Below, in pieces: positions 32,101 to 35,231 of a DNA stretch of 35,231 bases. Position 1 is the first letter of the stretch. Every line of letters begins with the position of its first letter. The stretch lies in assembly GCA_029863125.1 (NCBI GenBank), contig JAOTWB010000001.1, positions 143,605 through 178,835 on the forward strand, written 5' to 3'. Source of the DNA: Gammaproteobacteria bacterium (GTDB lineage Bacteria; Pseudomonadota; Gammaproteobacteria; Steroidobacterales; Woeseiaceae). Under the pieces are notes generated by a model. It was not told the origin of the DNA, ran no database searches, and worked only from the letters and a program-made list of their open reading frames with translations. The position numbers and the translations under genes were made by a program.

Positions 32101-34915
32101 GACGAGCGTCCACTTTGGCGGCGGTCCCGTGAGGGCCGTGCTCGATAAAGAAGCGTCGAGGCTGATCGCCGATGGTAGAACTCCTCCGGTCGTTGCGCTG
32201 CGCCTGTTCGATCGTTATGGCCGGCCTGCGCGGCCGTCGACAACGGGCGCTTTCGCCGTGAACGCGCCGTATCGCTCGCTTTGGGAAGTCGAAGAATTGA
32301 CCAAGAATCAGCTCGTTGCGGTTGGTGATCGCGAACCGATCTATCGCGTGGGAGCAAACGGCATTGCCTACCTGCAGCTGGAGCCAACGACGGTCACCGG
32401 CGAAGCCACCGTTCGATTGAAATTCGCCAAAGATCGCACGCAGGAGCTGCGTGCCTGGATTGGACCCGCACTGCGCGACTGGATCCTGGTTGGCTTCGCG
32501 GAAGGAACAATCGGCTACAACACGCTGAAAGACAACATGGTGACGGCAGCCGAGGCAGGCGCCGAGAATGATACCTACACCGATGGCCAGGTCTCCTTCT
32601 TCGCCAAGGGCCAGGTGAAAGGTGAATACCTGATGACGCTGGCGTACCAGAGCCACATAAACGAAGCGGATAGCGACCGGCAGCTGTTCGGCACCATTGA
32701 TCCGAACCGCTATTACACGCTGTACGGCGATACCACCGAGCAGCGTTTCGAGGCCGCGTCGCGTCGCGGACTGTTCCTGAAGATCGAGCGCCGTGAATTT
32801 TTCGCTTTGTTCGGCGACTATAAGACCGGCCTCACGGTAACCGAGCTGTCGCGCTACGATCGCAGCCTCAACGGCCTCAAATCGGAGTTTCGCGGCGATC
32901 ACTTTGCCTACACGGCGTTCGCCAGCGACACGGACAAAGCCTTTGTTCGCGACGAAATCATCGGCGACGGCACATCCGGGTTGTACTACCTTTCCGCCAG
33001 CCCGCTGGTTATCAACAGCGACAAGATCGAACTGCAGACGCGCGACCGGTTCAGGAGCGAAGTCATTGTCGAAACGCGCCCGCTGACGCGCTACCTAGAT
33101 TACAGCATCGACTATGCGACCGGCGCGATTCTCATGAAGCGCCCGGTACCGAGCCGCGACGACAATTTCAATCCGATCTATATCGTTGCCAACTACGAGA
33201 CACCGCAGAGCACCGGCCAGAATATCAGCGCCGGCGGCCGCGGTTCGTGGACGACCGGCGACGAACGTCTCGAGGTCGGCGCCTCGCTGATTCACCAGGG
33301 CACTGAAGGCGACGCGGTAGATCTGATCGGCGCCGACCTGCGCTTCAAGATTGACGAACAAACGGAAGTTCGTGCCGAAATCGCCAGCACGGACTCCGAC
33401 CTGGCCGGCCAGAACACGGCAATGCTCGCATCGCTGGATCACCAGAGCGAGAAAAAAGAACTGCGCGCCTTTTACCAGGAACTGGAAACCGGCTTCGGTC
33501 TCGGCCAGCAGAATCGTTCCGAATCGGGCATGCGAAAGTATGGCGTTGACGGCCGCTACGTATGGACCGACCACCTCAGCCTGCTCGGCGCTGCGTTCCG
33601 CCACGATAACCTTGTCGACAACGCACGCCAGGACGTGCTCGAAGCGAAATTCCTCTACCAGGACAGCAACCGCAACGCGGCCGTCGGCCTGATGTCGGCA
33701 CGCGACGAGCGCAGCAGCGGCGCAAGCAGTCAGTCCGACCGTGTCTTCGTGTCGGGCAGCATGGGTCTGATCGGGAACATGTTCAAATTGCGCGGTTCCG
33801 GTGAAACCTCGCTCGATGGCGAGAGCGCCGCCGGCAATTATCCGGACCGCCTGCTGCTCGGCCTGGACTATCAGATGACGGACGCGGCGCTGATGTTCGG
33901 CGAGGTCGAATCGTTCAGCGGCGGCGGCAGGGATGGCGTCCTGACCCGCGTTGGCGTGAAGGCCCGGCCATGGCAGAGCGCGCAGCTCAATTCGACCATG
34001 CATCACGAAGCGACGGAATACGGCCCGCGCAATTTCGCAACGCTCGGCCTTACACAGGGATGGCAGCTAAACGAAAAATGGTACCTCGACTTCGGGCTCG
34101 ATCAATCGCGCACGATCGGCGATGAGCCGCCGCGCGTAAACATGGACGCGCCGCCCGCATCCGGCAATGTCACGGGCGAAGATTTTCTTGCCACGTTCGT
34201 CGGCGCCCTGTACCGCTCCGACGCATGGACCTTCACGTCACGGACCGAATACCGCAACAGCGACACAGAAGAACGCATCAACGTGCTCGGCGGTTTCTAT
34301 CGCGAACAAACCCAAGGACACGGATTCTCGGCCAATCTGCTTTGGCAGGACAGCGAGTTCGAGCAAGGCGGATCAACGACGCTCGCCAATTTAAGGCTTG
34401 GCTGGTCGTGGCGGCCTTCCGACAGCGAATGGATCGTGTACGACCGGATCGACTTCATTTACCAGAACAATGTCAGCGCGCTCGGCGATCTCGAATCATG
34501 GAAGCTCGTTAACAACCTGAACGCCAACTGGATGATCAATAGAGCGACCCAGCTGGAGCTGCAGTACAGCGCCAAGTATGTGCGCAGCCTCATCGGCAGC
34601 GACGCTTATACCGGTTACACCGATGTGTTCGGCGCGGGGCTGCGGCGCGACCTGAATAAACGCTGGGACGTCGGCGTGCACGGCGACGTGCGGCACTCCT
34701 GGGAATCCGACGTGTCGGACTTTGGCTGGGGCGTGGATGTTGGCGTGACCCTGTTTGATAACATCTGGGTGAGCGCCGGCTATAATTTCGCGGGTTTCAG
34801 GGACGACGATTTTGCAAGCTCGAACTACACGGCACAGGGCCCGTTTATCACATTCCGTATCAAGGCGGATCAGGACACGTTCCGTGACCTGAGCGATCGG
34901 GAGGAGACGCCATGA
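29138..34915 (+). CDS. Giant OmpA-like surface protein with DUF11 domains and C-terminal outer-membrane beta-barrel
   Basis: About 1925 residues. In order: signal peptide (1-21); the cluster's N-terminal module (TIITNQAQASYIDPAGNPVT, about 27-46); Ig-like region; DUF11 domain (about 349-464, ASPGDFVPYTLRIENSSAVV); SdrD/CNA-B-like fold (about 484-549, DEGGRFHFEGLEPGTHVVQL); second DUF11-like unit (about 602-707); OmpA peptidoglycan-binding domain (about 730-845, IATGHTD, LSLARARAVAAYI, GRAKNRRVDLRLE); further beta domains; and from about 1100 a long series of amphipathic strands that reads like a large outer-membrane barrel, with a DYSIDYATGAILMKRP motif. The start is proposed as CTG 29138 with GGAG just upstream, because the signal peptide begins there; the 49 codons upstream from ATG 28991 are not signal-like and contain two strong hairpins. 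The next gene overlaps its stop. Confidence 0.8.
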   Translation: MKVRTVLLCALAFLINTTAFGQTAPDTIITNQAQASYIDPAGNPVTIESNQIDVTTVAIRTLATVTFTRVTASGSGFPVGPTSCAASGGTFQTLPDPVLLGAGAIDPDQPQTLAPTGMYNAGEALFVTLSDLDQNQDPGVRETVEVTIGSAPPGDSETLRLTETDIDSGLFSGYVQTATGPATPGDCILQVSTDTEVTAFYQDPDDLTDSSSAAAIVDPLSIVFDSGSGNAVDGAIVTIIDAVSGAPAVVYGSDGVSSYPSTVTSGGSVSDSSGRVYEFPNGGYRFPVIPAGDYRIEIEPPPGYMGLSTLDMNVLQGLPGAPFVLDGGSFGETFTVDDSRTFRRDLPLDPDASLLYLQKTASVPAASPGDFVPYTLRIENSSAVVQTEVTVTDLLPAGFRLMPGSTRINDAPAPNPVIGSDGRLLSFDIGDLDPGQTTTVRYVTEVTVGATGKTATNTAYANSTSGVGSNAASSTLTLVEDLFTDKATVVGRVILGSCDDNVSNDLEGVGSLGIYMEDGRYAITDEGGRFHFEGLEPGTHVVQLDRDTIPRHLELMDCNAGSRFAGRSYSQFVDLRGGSVWRADFHLRERPLPTGHVALELGGERADSNTIRYALNLAVSDVPVEDLVVSVVLPEGLSYVPGSSLVGGKSADAPEPRGNTISYRLGDKPQSWSGQILLQARLTDDANGALIANAVATFRLPGGETGHTPPATKQFDYRPELSKTRAISFAPHFATLSARLTEKDRLELDTLIADWQGGADAILIATGHTDAHRIAPGHPVFADNHELSLARARAVAAYIGSKLQIADDKLRIDGRGPDEPIASNETAAGRAKNRRVDLRLESRVLVSAAALDTASALSSRVAARTTGTHAIDANTLKLPEVEQAEAAVFSEPGFIETLKPGVRWLAPVGNFGPPIPSLKIAVQHEPGTQVQLSVNGAAVDPLNFVGTEVNRGKNVAISRWRGVDLEEGNNDLTAVVHDAKGGPVDTLKTSVHFGGGPVRAVLDKEASRLIADGRTPPVVALRLFDRYGRPARPSTTGAFAVNAPYRSLWEVEELTKNQLVAVGDREPIYRVGANGIAYLQLEPTTVTGEATVRLKFAKDRTQELRAWIGPALRDWILVGFAEGTIGYNTLKDNMVTAAEAGAENDTYTDGQVSFFAKGQVKGEYLMTLAYQSHINEADSDRQLFGTIDPNRYYTLYGDTTEQRFEAASRRGLFLKIERREFFALFGDYKTGLTVTELSRYDRSLNGLKSEFRGDHFAYTAFASDTDKAFVRDEIIGDGTSGLYYLSASPLVINSDKIELQTRDRFRSEVIVETRPLTRYLDYSIDYATGAILMKRPVPSRDDNFNPIYIVANYETPQSTGQNISAGGRGSWTTGDERLEVGASLIHQGTEGDAVDLIGADLRFKIDEQTEVRAEIASTDSDLAGQNTAMLASLDHQSEKKELRAFYQELETGFGLGQQNRSESGMRKYGVDGRYVWTDHLSLLGAAFRHDNLVDNARQDVLEAKFLYQDSNRNAAVGLMSARDERSSGASSQSDRVFVSGSMGLIGNMFKLRGSGETSLDGESAAGNYPDRLLLGLDYQMTDAALMFGEVESFSGGGRDGVLTRVGVKARPWQSAQLNSTMHHEATEYGPRNFATLGLTQGWQLNEKWYLDFGLDQSRTIGDEPPRVNMDAPPASGNVTGEDFLATFVGALYRSDAWTFTSRTEYRNSDTEERINVLGGFYREQTQGHGFSANLLWQDSEFEQGGSTTLANLRLGWSWRPSDSEWIVYDRIDFIYQNNVSALGDLESWKLVNNLNANWMINRATQLELQYSAKYVRSLIGSDAYTGYTDVFGAGLRRDLNKRWDVGVHGDVRHSWESDVSDFGWGVDVGVTLFDNIWVSAGYNFAGFRDDDFASSNYTAQGPFITFRIKADQDTFRDLSDREETP

Positions 34916-35231
34916 GCTCCCGATTACTGATGATGATAGCCTGCGCTGTGCTGCTTGTTGGCCTGCTGCCGGTCCAGACTCAGGCTGCAACCTTCACCGT
35001 CACCAAGACCGCCGACACGAACGACGGGACCTGCGACGCCGACTGCTCCCTGCGCGAGGCAATTGTCGCCGCGAACACGTCCGGCGGCAGTGACACCGTC
35101 AGCGTTCCAGCCGGCACTTACAACCTGAGTATTACCGGCACGGGCGAGAATGCCGCGGCGACGGGTGATCTCGACATTAGCGATACGCTAACGCTCACCG
35201 GCGCGGGCGCCGCCAGCACCATCATTGACGG
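34912..35231 (+). CDS. CSLREA-domain secreted protein (5' part, cut by window)
   Basis: The first 106 residues of an exported protein. It has a signal peptide (1-25, ending VQTQA) followed at once by ATFTVTKTADTNDGTCDADC and the eponymous CSLREAI motif (45-51), then AANTSGGSDTVSVPAGTYNL and a repeated Thr-Leu pattern. This N-terminal domain typically precedes right-handed beta-helix repeats in large surface proteins, so the missing part is likely long. The start overlaps the stop of the giant gene as ATGA and has GGAGGAG upstream, so translation of the two is coupled. This extends the surface cluster beyond the right edge. Confidence 0.88.
   Translation, partial: MSSRLLMMIACAVLLVGLLPVQTQAATFTVTKTADTNDGTCDADCSLREAIVAANTSGGSDTVSVPAGTYNLSITGTGENAAATGDLDISDTLTLTGAGAASTIID

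Noticed and set aside
31544-32902. 452-codon minus-strand frame opposite the giant gene
   Set aside because: Same reason: the plus strand encodes an OmpA domain and beta structure here, and the minus frame shows no family pattern.
33095-34006. 303-codon minus-strand frame opposite the barrel region
   Set aside because: Antisense shadow without a ribosome-binding site or motif.
1-35231. CRISPR arrays, insertion sequences, phage genes, tRNA or rRNA genes
   Set aside because: Looked for on both strands; no regular direct repeats, transposase motifs or RNA gene signatures were seen.

Overview
The window looks like chromosome from a moderately high-GC (by eye about 55-60 %) Gram-negative bacterium, most likely an environmental gammaproteobacterium. 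The clearest lineage markers are an intact ydbH-ynbE-ydbL operon (inner/outer membrane bridge), a LdtD/MepK peptidoglycan pair, a long PlsB-type glycerol-3-phosphate acyltransferase and an RND efflux system. I saw no tRNA, rRNA, CRISPR array, phage gene or insertion sequence. The genus cannot be fixed from what is here.

Layout. (1) 1-4791, envelope maintenance: a truncated L,D-transpeptidase gene running off the left edge, divergent from a mepK-like endopeptidase gene, then ydbH-ynbE-ydbL. (2) 4798-8172: a CorA-type metal transporter on the minus strand, a PurD-like ATP-grasp enzyme of unknown substrate, and a secreted helical protein of unknown function. (3) 8320-16004, a lipid locus: HAD-PlsC fusion, PlsB and wax ester synthase/diacylglycerol acyltransferase on the plus strand, meeting tail-to-tail an alpha/beta hydrolase and a DUF3336-patatin lipase on the minus strand. 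Together they could make and break down neutral storage lipid. (4) 16187-19101: a small unknown protein, an unusual DUF1232-TauD fusion with an altered iron-binding motif, a GAF protein with a degenerate GGDEF domain, and a decayed flavin monooxygenase remnant. (5) 19186-24103: a LEA14-like lipoprotein, then a membrane fusion protein and an RND pump. (6) 24100-25686: two small unknown genes and an EcsC-family protein.

(7) 26185-35231, the most unusual part, is a co-directional surface-protein cluster. It has three secreted DUF11-type proteins, a giant protein of about 1925 residues (secreted N-terminal module, DUF11, SdrD-like fold, OmpA peptidoglycan-binding domain, then a long predicted outer-membrane beta-barrel), and the start of a CSLREA-type secreted protein that overlaps the giant gene by four bases. 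Two of the three small proteins and the giant share the same N-terminal module, so they may belong to one cell-surface assembly. The roughly 500-bp gap before the cluster holds a strong minus-strand terminator with no obvious gene in front of it and a GNRA-capped hairpin. The 180-bp gap before the giant gene holds two perfect inverted repeats.

All calls come from reading the sequence and recalling family motifs; no database search was run.
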